The translations under genes and the position numbers were made by a program. A stretch of 64,000 nucleotides of DNA, taken from Gehongia tenuis (GTDB lineage Bacteria > Bacillota > Clostridia > Christensenellales > NSJ-53). Where the stretch lies: the NCBI RefSeq assembly GCF_014384795.1, contig NZ_JACRSR010000004.1, forward strand, positions 114,276 to 178,275, in the 5' to 3' direction. The notes beneath the pieces were generated by a model, which saw nothing but the letters and a program-made list of their open reading frames with translations, searched no databases and was not told the DNA's origin. Below, piece after piece: positions 25,978-35,100 of this stretch; the first letter of the stretch is position 1, and every line of letters starts with the position of its first letter.

Positions 25978-26433
25978 TTCACCAGCTGTGGGAGTGGCCA
26001 TGGGATCATCGGCGGGAGGATTGGTGGGCGATGTGCCTTCGATTTTCTGAAGATAGGAAGATTTCACATAACCCTCCTTATCGTTGTATTGGATTTTGGA
26101 CCATTCACCCTCTTCCAGCACTTTAACCTTCTGATCTCGGTCCAGAGAACCGATGATGTCGGAGTCAGTGTTGGGCTCAGAACGAATGTTGAGGCTGTCC
26201 GCATTCACCGTGTGAGTAGCATCTCCTACATCGCCACTGGAGGCGCCTCCCGTCGCGGAGGGCACGCTGGGGATGTTTTGGGGCTGGGCCGTGGATAACG
26301 GATTTTCGCTGTTCAGCGGAGAAGGAATGACGATGGGCGTTGGGGTGGCAGCGTCGCCGTCACCGCCGCCGCAACCGGCAAGAAGACCGACGGCAAGCAT
26401 CAATGCGCCGGCCAGCAAAGCTATCTTTTTCAT
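25975..26433 (-). CDS. Lipoprotein with bacterial SH3 domain
   Basis: The 152-residue protein has a lipoprotein signal (lipobox VGLLAGC), a proline/threonine-rich spacer and an SH3b domain (about 72-130). The domain shows VNADSLNIRSEPNTDSDIIG, WSKIQYNDKEGYVKSSYL. SH3b domains often bind cell wall. A second PTNPP-rich tail follows. The ATG at 26433 has AAGGTGA upstream at usual spacing; ATG 26451 is an alternative. It has its own promoter, overlapping that of the divergent fumarase operon. Confidence 0.85.
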   Translation of the reverse strand: MKKIALLAGALMLAVGLLAGCGGGDGDAATPTPIVIPSPLNSENPLSTAQPQNIPSVPSATGGASSGDVGDATHTVNADSLNIRSEPNTDSDIIGSLDRDQKVKVLEEGEWSKIQYNDKEGYVKSSYLQKIEGTSPTNPPADDPMATPTAGE

Positions 26434-26489
26434 GGATTTCACCTTCTTCATGAGTATTGTTTTATTGATTATGCACACAGCATGTCCTC

Positions 26490-26518
26490 ATCATACCGTT
26501 GAGGATGGCGGTTGTCAA
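26490..26518 (-). promoter_or_regulatory. Sigma-A promoter of the SH3 lipoprotein gene
   Basis: Reading on the minus strand, TTGACA (26518-26513) and TATGAT (26495-26490) are spaced by 17 bases. The -35 shares five bases with the -35 of the opposing promoter. Confidence 0.78.
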
Positions 26519-26540
26519 GGTTGCGCCTGGGAGTTATACT
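26512..26540 (+). promoter_or_regulatory. Sigma-A promoter of the fumarase operon
   Basis: TTGTCA (26512-26517) and TATACT (26535-26540) are spaced by 17 bases, 21 bases before the first gene. It diverges from the lipoprotein promoter with overlapping -35 elements. Confidence 0.75.
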
Positions 26541-26560
26541 GAAAAAAAGGAGGGACTGGG

Positions 26561-27400
26561 ATGCGTAGGATTGAGGATCATAAGATCGCTTCCGCTGTGG
26601 AGCGGCTTTTTTTGAAAGCCTGCTGCAGAGTGGATGAGAGGGTACTGATGCGGCTCAAAGAGGAGGCGGCCCGGGAGGAATCGCCCTTTGGCAGGGAAAT
26701 CTTAAGTCAGCTCATACAAAATGCCGAGATGGCGGAGATGGCGGGACGGCCCCTGTGTCAGGACACAGGTATGGCGGTGGTGTTCGTCGATTGGGGCCAG
26801 GAGGTTCTGCTTGAAGGGGATACGCTGGAGGAGGCGGTGAACCGCGGAGTGCGGGCGGCCTACGATAAGGGCTATTTTCGCAAGTCCGTGCTCACACCGT
26901 TGGATCGAAAGAACACCGGGGACAACACGCCGGCCATCGTCCATCTTCGCATGGTGAAGGGAGACAAGGTGCGCCTTCGCGCAGCGCCCAAGGGCTTTGG
27001 CAGCGAAAACATGAGCCGTCTTGTGATGCTCACCCCGTCCAAAGGTATCGAAGGGGTCAAGGATGCCATCGTGGAGACTGCACGGCTGGCAGGGCCCAAC
27101 CCCTGTCCTCCAATTATTCTGGGCGTAGGTATTGGCGGCACCATGGAAAAGGCCGCCATTATGGCCAAGGAGGCGCTGCTTCGGCCCCTTGGAGAACCCA
27201 GTGACGATCCGGTTCTCCAGGAAATTGAGCAGGAATGTCTCGAACGGATCAACGATCTTGGCATTGGACCCATGGGCCTTGGTGGGCGGGTCACCTGTCT
27301 GGGGGTGCACTGTCTGTCCTATCCCACCCACATTGCGGGGCTGCCGGTGGCCATCAACACCCAATGCCATGCGGCAAGACATGAGGAGGTGATCCTATGA
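26561..27400 (+). CDS. fumA: Class I fumarate hydratase, alpha subunit
   Basis: The 279-residue protein matches the N-terminal (Fe-S) half of class I fumarases and of the tartrate dehydratase alpha chain. Candidate 4Fe-4S cysteines lie in PLCQDTGMA, GPNPCPPII and VTCLGVH. The two-subunit form is usual in Clostridia and is oxygen sensitive. It interconverts fumarate and malate; tartrate dehydratase is the main alternative. The strong AAAGGAGG site and the 4-base overlap with the beta subunit indicate a coupled operon. Confidence 0.88.
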   Translation: MRRIEDHKIASAVERLFLKACCRVDERVLMRLKEEAAREESPFGREILSQLIQNAEMAEMAGRPLCQDTGMAVVFVDWGQEVLLEGDTLEEAVNRGVRAAYDKGYFRKSVLTPLDRKNTGDNTPAIVHLRMVKGDKVRLRAAPKGFGSENMSRLVMLTPSKGIEGVKDAIVETARLAGPNPCPPIILGVGIGGTMEKAAIMAKEALLRPLGEPSDDPVLQEIEQECLERINDLGIGPMGLGGRVTCLGVHCLSYPTHIAGLPVAINTQCHAARHEEVIL

Positions 27401-27951
27401 TAGCTTTGACGACCCCGCTTACCGATGAAATGGTACGAAGTCTCAGAGCCGGGGATACGGTCGCCCTGAGCGGCGTGATCTACACCGCACGGGATGCCGC
27501 CCATGGCCGGATGGCCAAGCTTTTGGAAGCCGGTGAGGCTTTGCCGGTGGATTTTGCGGGCCAGGTTATCTACTATGCGGGTCCCTGCCCGGCACCGCCG
27601 GATGCACCCATCGGCGCCTGCGGTCCCACCACCAGCGCCCGGATGAACGCTTATGCTCCGGGAATGTTTGAAAGGACGGGACTCAAGGCGGTCATCGGCA
27701 AAGGTCTGATGAGCGCTGGGGTTCAGGAAGCCCTGATTCGCAATGGCGGAGTCTACCTCTGCGCCACGGGCGGAGCCGGCCAGCTTATTGCAAACTGCAT
27801 CCAAAGTGCCGCAAAGGTGGCCTTTGAGGATCTTGGAACGGAGGCCATTCATCGATTGGAAGTGAAGGATTTTCCCTTGGTGGTGGCTATGGATACGATA
27901 GGCAACAACCTTTTTGAATCCGGTCCGGCCCAGTATCGCAAACATAAATGA
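27397..27951 (+). CDS. fumB: Class I fumarate hydratase, beta subunit
   Basis: The 184-residue protein matches the C-terminal swivelling domain of class I fumarases. Signatures are TPLTDEMVRSLRAGDTVALSG, YYAGPCPA, GACGPTTSARMNAY and ATGGAGQLIA. It completes the active site with the alpha subunit. Its start overlaps the alpha stop and its end overlaps the leader of the aminotransferase gene, so all three are probably one transcript. Confidence 0.88.
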   Translation: MIALTTPLTDEMVRSLRAGDTVALSGVIYTARDAAHGRMAKLLEAGEALPVDFAGQVIYYAGPCPAPPDAPIGACGPTTSARMNAYAPGMFERTGLKAVIGKGLMSAGVQEALIRNGGVYLCATGGAGQLIANCIQSAAKVAFEDLGTEAIHRLEVKDFPLVVAMDTIGNNLFESGPAQYRKHK

Positions 27952-27965
27952 TAGGAGTGAAACCC

Positions 27966-29153
27966 ATGCACTATTCTTTTGCCAGAAGGATGGCAAACCT
28001 CACAGCGTCGGAGATCCGGGAGATTTTGAAGGTAACGGCCCGGCCCGAGGTGATTTCCTTTGCGGGCGGGCTTCCCGCGCCGGAGCTTTTTCCCATCGAG
28101 GAGATCAAGCGGGTCAATCGGATTGTTTTGGATGAGGATGGGAAAAACGCCCTGCAATACAGCACCACCGAAGGCTACGATCCTTTGCGGGATTGGGCAG
28201 CGGCACGGATGAACCAGAGACTTGGCACGGAACTTGCCAGGGAGAACATTTTGATGGTTCACGGTTCCCAGCAGGCTCTGGATCTCGCGGGCAAGGTATT
28301 TTTGGACGAAGGGGATGTGGTGCTGTGCGAAAGCCCCACCTACCTTGCGGCGATCAGCGCTTTCAAGGCCTATGGCGCCAACTTTGTGGAGGTGCCCACC
28401 GATTCCATGGGCATGAGGATGGACGCGCTGGAGGAGATTTTGAAAAGGACGGATCGGGTGAAGCTCATCTATGTTATCCCTGACTTCCAAAACCCCACCG
28501 GCCGCACCTGGAGCCTCGAACGCCGTCGACAACTCGCAGAGATCACTGCCCGTCATGAAGTGATGGTTCTGGAGGACAATCCCTATGGTGAACTGCGCTA
28601 TGAAGGCGATTTCCTACCGGCGGTGAAGTCCTTCGATCAAGCCGGAAATGTGCTCTGCATGGGGACATTCTCCAAGATTTTCTGTCCCGGATACCGCATC
28701 GGCTGGGTAGCCGGCGATCCGGCGGTCATCGGCAAGCTGGTGCTGGTCAAGCAGTGCACGGATCTGCAGTGCAATACCATGGCCCAGCGGGATATCGCCA
28801 AATATTTGGAGCTCTATGATATCGACGAGCATATCGCCAAAATCCGCGAGGTTTACCGACACCGCCGGGATCTGGCCTATCGGATCATGATGGAGGAGTT
28901 TCCGAAAAGCGTCAGCTTTGAAAAGCCCCATGGCGGACTGTTCATGTGGGTGGTGCTGCCGGAGAAGGTGAATGCCAGGGATGTTCTGGAGAAATGCTTG
29001 CAGCGGAATGTGGCCTTTGTGCCCGGAGGTTCCTTCTTCCCGAACGGCGGCCATGAAAACACCTTCCGCATCAATTTTTCGAATATGCCCGAGGAACGAA
29101 TCGTGGAAGGCCTGAAGCTCATGGGCCAGGTGCTCAGGGAATATATCGACTAA
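27966..29153 (+). CDS. PLP-dependent aminotransferase, class I/II (2-aminoadipate/KAT-like)
   Basis: The 395-residue fold-type I aminotransferase starts FARRMANLTASEIREIL and shows SFAGGLPAPELFP, YSTTEGYDPLR, PDFQNPTG and the PLP-lysine segment MGTFSKIFCPGYRIGW. This is the stand-alone aminotransferase of the LysN/KAT-II/MocR group, without a GntR DNA-binding domain. Substrates may be aromatic, branched or 2-aminoadipate-type amino acids. ATG 27966 has TAGGAG 8 bases upstream and was preferred to 27948. It follows the fumarase subunits, linking amino-acid nitrogen to C4 acids by context only. Confidence 0.88.
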   Translation: MHYSFARRMANLTASEIREILKVTARPEVISFAGGLPAPELFPIEEIKRVNRIVLDEDGKNALQYSTTEGYDPLRDWAAARMNQRLGTELARENILMVHGSQQALDLAGKVFLDEGDVVLCESPTYLAAISAFKAYGANFVEVPTDSMGMRMDALEEILKRTDRVKLIYVIPDFQNPTGRTWSLERRRQLAEITARHEVMVLEDNPYGELRYEGDFLPAVKSFDQAGNVLCMGTFSKIFCPGYRIGWVAGDPAVIGKLVLVKQCTDLQCNTMAQRDIAKYLELYDIDEHIAKIREVYRHRRDLAYRIMMEEFPKSVSFEKPHGGLFMWVVLPEKVNARDVLEKCLQRNVAFVPGGSFFPNGGHENTFRINFSNMPEERIVEGLKLMGQVLREYID

Positions 29154-29160
29154 GGGGTAT

Positions 29161-29193
29161 AAAAAAACGGCATGATCATTCATGCCGTTTTTT
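29161..29193. terminator. Bidirectional terminator
   Basis: ACGGCATG/CATGCCGT with a 6-base loop, flanked by seven A and six T, serves the convergent aminotransferase and PFL genes. Confidence 0.88.
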
Positions 29194-29199
29194 ATTGAG

Positions 29200-30558
29200 C
29201 TAATTTCGCTGGCTGTGCAACGGCGCGGGGATGCGCCCGCCCCGACGGATGAAGGCTTCGCTGGAGAAAGGATGCACCGGCATCACCGGCGCACTGCCCA
29301 AAAGTCCGCCGAAGTCCACCCGGTCGCCCACGCCCTTGCCCACCACGGGGATGACGCGTACGGCGGTGGTTTTGTGATTGACCACGCCGATAGCCGCTTC
29401 ATCGGCAATGATGGCGGACAGGGTTTCCGCTGATGTGCTGCCGGGCACGGCGACCATATCGATGCCCACCGAACAAACGCAGGTCATGGCTTCCAATTTG
29501 TCCAGGGTGAGGGCATTCGCTTCCGCGGCGGCGATCATGCCCTCGTCCTCGCTGACGGGAATGAAAGCGCCGGACAGGCCGCCCACCTGGGAGGAGGCCA
29601 TGATGCCGCCCTTTTTCACTGCATCGTTGAGCAGAGCCAATGCGGCGGTGGTGCCATGGGTGCCGCACACCTCAAGTCCCATTTCCTCAAGGATTCTCGC
29701 CACCGAATCCCCCTTATCCGGCGTGGGGGCAAGGGAAAGATCCACGATGCCAAAGGAAACGCCGAGCCGCCGGGAAGCCTCCTGGGCCACCAGCTGTCCC
29801 ATGCGGGTGATGTTGAAGGCGGTCTTTTTGATGGTTTCCGCCACCACATCGAAGGGAGCGCCCTTCACGTTCTCCAGAGCGGCTTTCACCACCCCGGGTC
29901 CGCTCACGCCCACGTTGATCACGCATTCGGGCTCACCGATGCCATGGAAGGCGCCGGCCATGAAGGGATTGTCCTCCACGGCGTTGGCGAAGACCACCAG
30001 TTTGGCGCAGCCAAGCCCGCCGCTGTCCCGGGTGGCTTCGGCCGTGTCCTTAATGATCCGCCCCATCTGGGCTACCGCATCCATATTGATGCCCGTGCGG
30101 CTGGTGGCCACATTGACGCTGGCGCATACCCGCTGGGTTTCGGCGAGGGCCTGGGGAAGGCTTTGGATGAGCGTGCGGTCGCTCAGCGTGTAGCCCTTGT
30201 GGACCAGGGCGGAAAACCCGCCGATGAAATTGACGCCCACCTCCTGAGCCGCCTCGTCCAGCGCCAGGGCATAGGGCAGATAGTCCTTTGCGCCGCTGGC
30301 CGCAGCCACGATGGAGACAGGGGTCACCGAGATGCGCTTATTGATGATGGGAATACCATATTCGGTCTCAATTTCATTGCCCACCTGAACGAGGCGCTCC
30401 GCCTGGGTTTTGATCTTATCCCGGATTTTCCGGCAGGCCACGGCGGGATCGGCATGGGCGCAGTCCAATAAACTGATGCCCATGGTGATGGTGCGGATGT
30501 CCAGATGGAGCTCATCGATCATCCGCATGGTTTGCAGGATCTCTTGCTGTTCGATCAT
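29200..30558 (-). CDS. PFL-family protein (UPF0210/DUF711)
   Basis: The 452-residue protein matches the UPF0210 family almost end to end: [18 protein letters not shown] opening, [55 protein letters not shown] and [16 protein letters not shown]. The fold is related to pyruvate formate-lyase, but the family lacks an assigned activity. It is nearly always paired with an upstream ACT-domain protein of the UPF0237 type, as here (12-base gap), suggesting amino-acid or ligand control. Confidence 0.9.
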   Translation of the reverse strand: MIEQQEILQTMRMIDELHLDIRTITMGISLLDCAHADPAVACRKIRDKIKTQAERLVQVGNEIETEYGIPIINKRISVTPVSIVAAASGAKDYLPYALALDEAAQEVGVNFIGGFSALVHKGYTLSDRTLIQSLPQALAETQRVCASVNVATSRTGINMDAVAQMGRIIKDTAEATRDSGGLGCAKLVVFANAVEDNPFMAGAFHGIGEPECVINVGVSGPGVVKAALENVKGAPFDVVAETIKKTAFNITRMGQLVAQEASRRLGVSFGIVDLSLAPTPDKGDSVARILEEMGLEVCGTHGTTAALALLNDAVKKGGIMASSQVGGLSGAFIPVSEDEGMIAAAEANALTLDKLEAMTCVCSVGIDMVAVPGSTSAETLSAIIADEAAIGVVNHKTTAVRVIPVVGKGVGDRVDFGGLLGSAPVMPVHPFSSEAFIRRGGRIPAPLHSQRN

Positions 30559-30570
30559 GACGGCCTCCTT

Positions 30571-30843
30571 CTAGATGCGGTGCATGGCCTGGAAGATTTC
30601 CTCCCGCTGCACCCGAATGGACAGATCAAGGCTGTCGCCCAGCTCCTTGAGGCCGTCCTTCAGGACCTCAAAGGGGCAATTCATCTTGGCAATATCCGCA
30701 AGCAGAATCATGGTAAAAAGATTACCTTGCATGACCGTCTGGGTGATGTCCAGAATGTTGATGTTGTAGTCCAAAAGCTTTTGGCTGACCTTGGCGATGA
30801 TGCCGTATTGGTCCTTGCCAATGACCGTTACAATGGCTCGCAT
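30571..30843 (-). CDS. ACT-domain protein (UPF0237)
   Basis: This 90-residue protein is one ACT domain followed by a short tail: AIVTVIGKDQYGIIAKVSQKLLDYNINILDITQ. UPF0237 members are small ligand-binding proteins, usually upstream of PFL-family genes. The order and spacing here match that pattern. The ligand is unknown. An AAAGG-type site precedes the ATG. Confidence 0.9.
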   Translation of the reverse strand: MRAIVTVIGKDQYGIIAKVSQKLLDYNINILDITQTVMQGNLFTMILLADIAKMNCPFEVLKDGLKELGDSLDLSIRVQREEIFQAMHRI

Positions 30844-30861
30844 GGGCGCTCCCCTTTCTTT

Positions 30862-31416
30862 TCAAGCTAAGGTTTCGTCGTAGTGGGCCCGTTCCCCGCC
30901 GATGTATTTGGGCCGGGTTCGGGCATAGAGCACGATGGCTTCCCCGATGCGGGAAAGGGAAAGCCGGATGGGCACGGCCACGGGCATGAGATGCATGCCG
31001 ATCAGCGTACCGCCGATATCCATACCCGCATCAGCCCGAACGCCGCCCTCCACGGCTGCGGGATGACGGAACCCGCGGTAAGCCGTGGTGGCGAAGGAGC
31101 CGCCGGCCTTGGGCTGGGGCACCACATTGACCACGTCAAGACCCCGCTTCTCGGCCGCTTCAGCCTCAAGAATGAGGGCGCGGTTTAAATGCTCGCAGCA
31201 TTGGGCCGCAAGATAGATTCCCCGTTCCTCAAGGACCGGATACAGACCGTCGAAGAGGGCTTCGGCGATATCCACGCTGGAATAGGAACCAATGTCGCGG
31301 CCAGCCACTTCGCTAGAGGAACAGCCCACCACCACAAGATCGCCCTCTTTGAGCCTGGCCGCCTCCACCAGCTCGCTCATGGCCTTGCGGGCCTCGGCTT
31401 TCAAAGTATCGTACAT
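30862..31416 (-). CDS. UPF0340/TIGR01440 family protein (YwlG-like)
   Basis: The 184-residue protein carries the family markers LVVVGCSSSEVAGRDIG, LAAQCCEHLNRALILE, VVNVVPQPKAGGSFATTAY and DAGMDIGGTLIGMHLMPV. It is a conserved Firmicute protein without a known function. It sits between the ATC-hydrolase-like gene (3-base gap) and the ACT/PFL pair in a minus-strand operon. Confidence 0.88.
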   Translation of the reverse strand: MYDTLKAEARKAMSELVEAARLKEGDLVVVGCSSSEVAGRDIGSYSSVDIAEALFDGLYPVLEERGIYLAAQCCEHLNRALILEAEAAEKRGLDVVNVVPQPKAGGSFATTAYRGFRHPAAVEGGVRADAGMDIGGTLIGMHLMPVAVPIRLSLSRIGEAIVLYARTRPKYIGGERAHYDETLA

Positions 31417-31419
31417 GAT

Positions 31420-31908
31420 TTAAGACTCCTTTTTCATGCGGAAACAAAAATGGCATTTGCCGTCCTTGAAGAAATGCTGGTCGTGAATGCATTCCATGTT
31501 CGCATTATAGCCCTCGGCGATGGAGGGATCGATGACCTCGCAGTAATGGATGCCATACTTTTCGGTGCCGTCCTTCTGCCACTGCTCGGCAAAGACGCAG
31601 CCGGAGAAATCCTGGATCAGTCCCTCGTCGCAGAGGGTGTTCACGGAATTGAAGTCGTCGGCCCGGCCCATGTCATAGCTGGACAGATAATGCTCAAGGT
31701 CGTTCTCGTGACCGAGAGCCTTGGCTCGCCGGGCGATGTCCCGGCCCCGCTCGAGGCCAAACTGACGCACGCCTTCCCGCACGGCCTGGATGCCCACCTC
31801 ACCGCACTGCTCGCCCACTTCCTTGGTGATATGCGCGAACAGCCGCGCAAACAAAACATACATGGATACCGGTTCGAGATCGAGATCCCTATCCTTTTCA
31901 GCTGCCAT
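31420..31908 (-). CDS. ATC-hydrolase-like protein
   Basis: The 162-residue protein resembles the L-2-amino-thiazoline-4-carboxylic acid hydrolase family. It is helical, with DFSGCVFAEQWQKDG, YCEVIDPSIAEGYN and a Cys/His-rich end (ECIHDQHFFKDGKCHFCF). The family name comes from a Pseudomonas cysteine-synthesis enzyme; most clostridial members are untested. The ATG at 31908 has AAGGAG 8 bases upstream; GTG 31917 overlaps that site. It is first in the operon with UPF0340, ACT and PFL genes. Confidence 0.7.
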   Translation of the reverse strand: MAAEKDRDLDLEPVSMYVLFARLFAHITKEVGEQCGEVGIQAVREGVRQFGLERGRDIARRAKALGHENDLEHYLSSYDMGRADDFNSVNTLCDEGLIQDFSGCVFAEQWQKDGTEKYGIHYCEVIDPSIAEGYNANMECIHDQHFFKDGKCHFCFRMKKES

Positions 31909-32114
31909 TTTGCTCACTCCTTATTGGAATCATAACTTTTTCTCAATGATTTATTATAGCACCCTTCAAATAAGCGGTCCATTTTTAAACCCTTGAATCA
32001 AAGACATTATAGCATTTTGGCCATGCGAAGCCAATCTCTTCAAAAATAAGTTACAAAAAGCTTGCTATTTGTAATAAAAAATTTATAATTAACATAGGTA
32101 TCTGTCGAATCATG

Positions 32115-32133
32115 GATAATGATAATTATAATA
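32115..32133 (+). promoter_or_regulatory. Candidate Fur box upstream of the NRPS operon
   Basis: The 19 bases match the classical GATAATGATAATCATTATC consensus at 16 positions, including the first 12 in a row. A TATAAT (32127-32132) lies within it, so Fur binding would cover the -10 of the NRPS promoter. The -35 is poor, as expected for a regulated promoter. Confidence 0.68.
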
Positions 32134-32160
32134 TAAAGGATGATTGCGGTGGTGAATACA

Positions 32161-35100
32161 ATGGGAAGGATGGAGGACGCCTATCTTTTGTCCCAAAACC
32201 AAAGCAATATCTGGAATTTAGAAAAATCTTTTCCTGCTACCTCCATCAACAATATCTGTGAGACCATTCGGATTAAGGGCCGGTTCGACATCTTTTGCAT
32301 CCAGCAGACGCTGAATCTCATTCTGGAGGCGGACGAGACCTTGCGCACCCGCATCCGCGTGGTGGAGGGCACGCCCCTGCAGTACGTCGTGCCCTTTGAG
32401 AACAGCACCTTTCCGGTGTATGATTTTTCCATGGCCTCGGAAAGCGGCTTCCATCATTGGGAGCAGGCGGTCACCCGGGAAGTGATGGGGCTCGTTGACG
32501 CGCCCCTTTTCCATTTTTATATCTTTCGGCTGGGGGAGTCGGAGGGGGGGATCCTGCTCAAAACCCATCATCTGATCTCCGACGGCTGGTCCCAGATGCT
32601 GATCAGCAACCGCATCGCAAAGGTCTATCTGGAGCTTCTGGCGGGCAAAAAGCCCCAGCTGGAAGGAACGCCCAGCTACCGTCTGCATCTTGAAAAGGAG
32701 CGGGCGTACATGGATTCATCGGCATATGGCCGGGATCTGAAATTCTGGAGCGGGAAAGTGGCGGGTCCAGTGGAGCCCGCCGCCCTCAAGGAGTGCCGAA
32801 GCGCCCATATCAGTCCGGTGGGCCAGCGCAAATCCTATGAGCTTCCAGAGGTGCTCAACCTCGCCATCTATGGTTTTTGTGAAAAATTTAGGGTTTCACC
32901 CTTTGCCGTATTCTATATGGCCCTTGCCATCTACCTGAAACGGATGGGCGGCGGGGATGCGTTCAGCATTGGCGTTCCCATCTTCAACCGTGCGGACCGC
33001 ACCGACCGGGAGACCACCGGCATGTTCGTGAGTACCCTGCCCTTTTTTGGGGAACTCAAGGAGAGCTGGAGTCTTGTGGAATTCAATGACCATCTGGCGG
33101 AAGCCTGGTTTGAACTGCTGCGCCATCAGCGGTTCCCCTTTGAGGAGATCGGAAGGCTGGCCAGAGAGCATCATCCCGCCATGGACCGCCTGTTCCACAT
33201 CGTGCTGTCCTACCAGAACGGAACGGTGATCACCGGCGCCGACGCGTCAGTCAGCTTCTCCGGTCAATGGCATTACAGCGGCTATCAGGCGGAACAGCTG
33301 TGTATTCATCTCAGTAATATGGAAGATATTCGCCACTACTCGGTGAGCTATGACTATCTGGCCCAGTTCTTTACCGATCCCGAGATTGAAAGCCTCCATC
33401 AATATTTGGTCAACATTTTGTTTCAGGCGCTCTCCCATCCGGAGGAGCCCATTCAAAATCTGTCGGTGGTGGGCATTGAGGAACAGGAGACGGTGCTTTT
33501 CCGGTTCAATCGGACCAACCGCCCCCTGAAGGAGGACACGGTCTATGGCCGCCTTGCAGGGGTGGCCGGCGAGTTCCCCAGCCGCGCTGCGGTGATTGAA
33601 AGGGGCGTGCGCCACACCTACCGGGCATTTCTGGAGGATGCCCGCAGAATCGGCGGAGCAATCTTGGCAATGACGCCGGAACCGGATCAACCGGTGGCAC
33701 TGTTTTTACCCAGGAGCTACGCCCTTCTCAAGGCCATGGCCGGCGCGGCGGCGGCGGGCAGGCCTTGGGTGATCGTGCCGCCGGAATTGCCGGAGGGCAG
33801 AATTCACGAGATACTCCAAAGCAGCGGGGCTGTGATGGTGGGCGAGGGGGAACGGGATGAGCGGCTGCCCAGCGGTCCCTACCTCGATCTCACCAAAGCG
33901 GGGGCGTGCTCGCCCTATGCCTGTCCGGCGTCGCCCAAGGACCTGGCGTATATCGTCTACACCTCGGGCAGCACGGGCAAACCCAAGGGTGTGGAGATCG
34001 AGCACCGCAATCTCATCAATTTTGCCGCCGCCATGAGGCCCCTTTACGGGCACGGAGCGGTCCTGTCCCTTTGCAATATTGGCTTTGACGTGTTCATTCT
34101 GGAGAGCATGGTGTCCCTTTTGAACGGGCAGACCATCGTTCTGCCGGAAAAGGAGGATGAGCATAGACCGGCCGGCTTGGCCCGCCTTATCCGGGACTAC
34201 GGCGTGGGTTTTTTGGCGCTGACCCCCTCGCGGCTCGCCGCCTACATGAAACATCCCGATTTTTTGAAGGCGCTGCAGCGCATAGAAAGCATCGTGTGCG
34301 GTGGCGAAAGCCTGACGGGCTCCCTTCTGCAGGAGCTTCAAAATGTTACCTCTGCGCGGATCTACAACCAATACGGCCCCTCGGAAGCCACCATAGGGGT
34401 CAGCTATAAACGGATGAACGGCGCTTCCGCCATCACTATCGGCCGGCCCATGGACAACTGCCGGCTGTATGTGCTGGACGAGCAGCGGCATCCTCTGCCG
34501 GTGGGCGTCTATGGCGAACTCTACATTGGCGGGCTGTGTGTGGGCCGGGGCTATCATGGGGCGCCGGAGCTGACAAGAAGCGCCTTTATGCCGAGCCCCT
34601 TCGTCCATGGCGAGCGCATGTACCGCACGGGGGACGTGGCCTGCTGGACCGCGGAGGGAGAAGTGATGCTGGCGGGGCGTCGGGACAGCCAGATCAAGCT
34701 TCGGGGCCTTCGCATCGAGCCCCAGGAAATCGCCTCCCGACTGGAGGCCTATCCCGCGGTGAAGGCTGCGGCGGTCAAGGCGAAGGTGAGCGGGCAAAGC
34801 ACGGTCCTCATCGCTTATTATGCTGCGGAAAGTGCCATTGAGGAAACGGAGCTTCTGCGTTTTTTGGCCGGCTATCTGCCAGGCTACATGATTCCCTCCC
34901 GTCTGCAATGGGTTCGGGAGATCCCGCTCACCGCCAATGGCAAGGTGGACTACGACAGGCTGCCGGAACCGGAGGAAGAAGCGGGTCTGTCCATCGTGGG
35001 CGAGATGGGGGAACGGATCGTGGGGATCTTTCGACAGGTGCTGGGCCGCCCGGAAATGGACGGGAGCAGCGATTACTTCCTTTTTGGCGGGGATTCGCTG

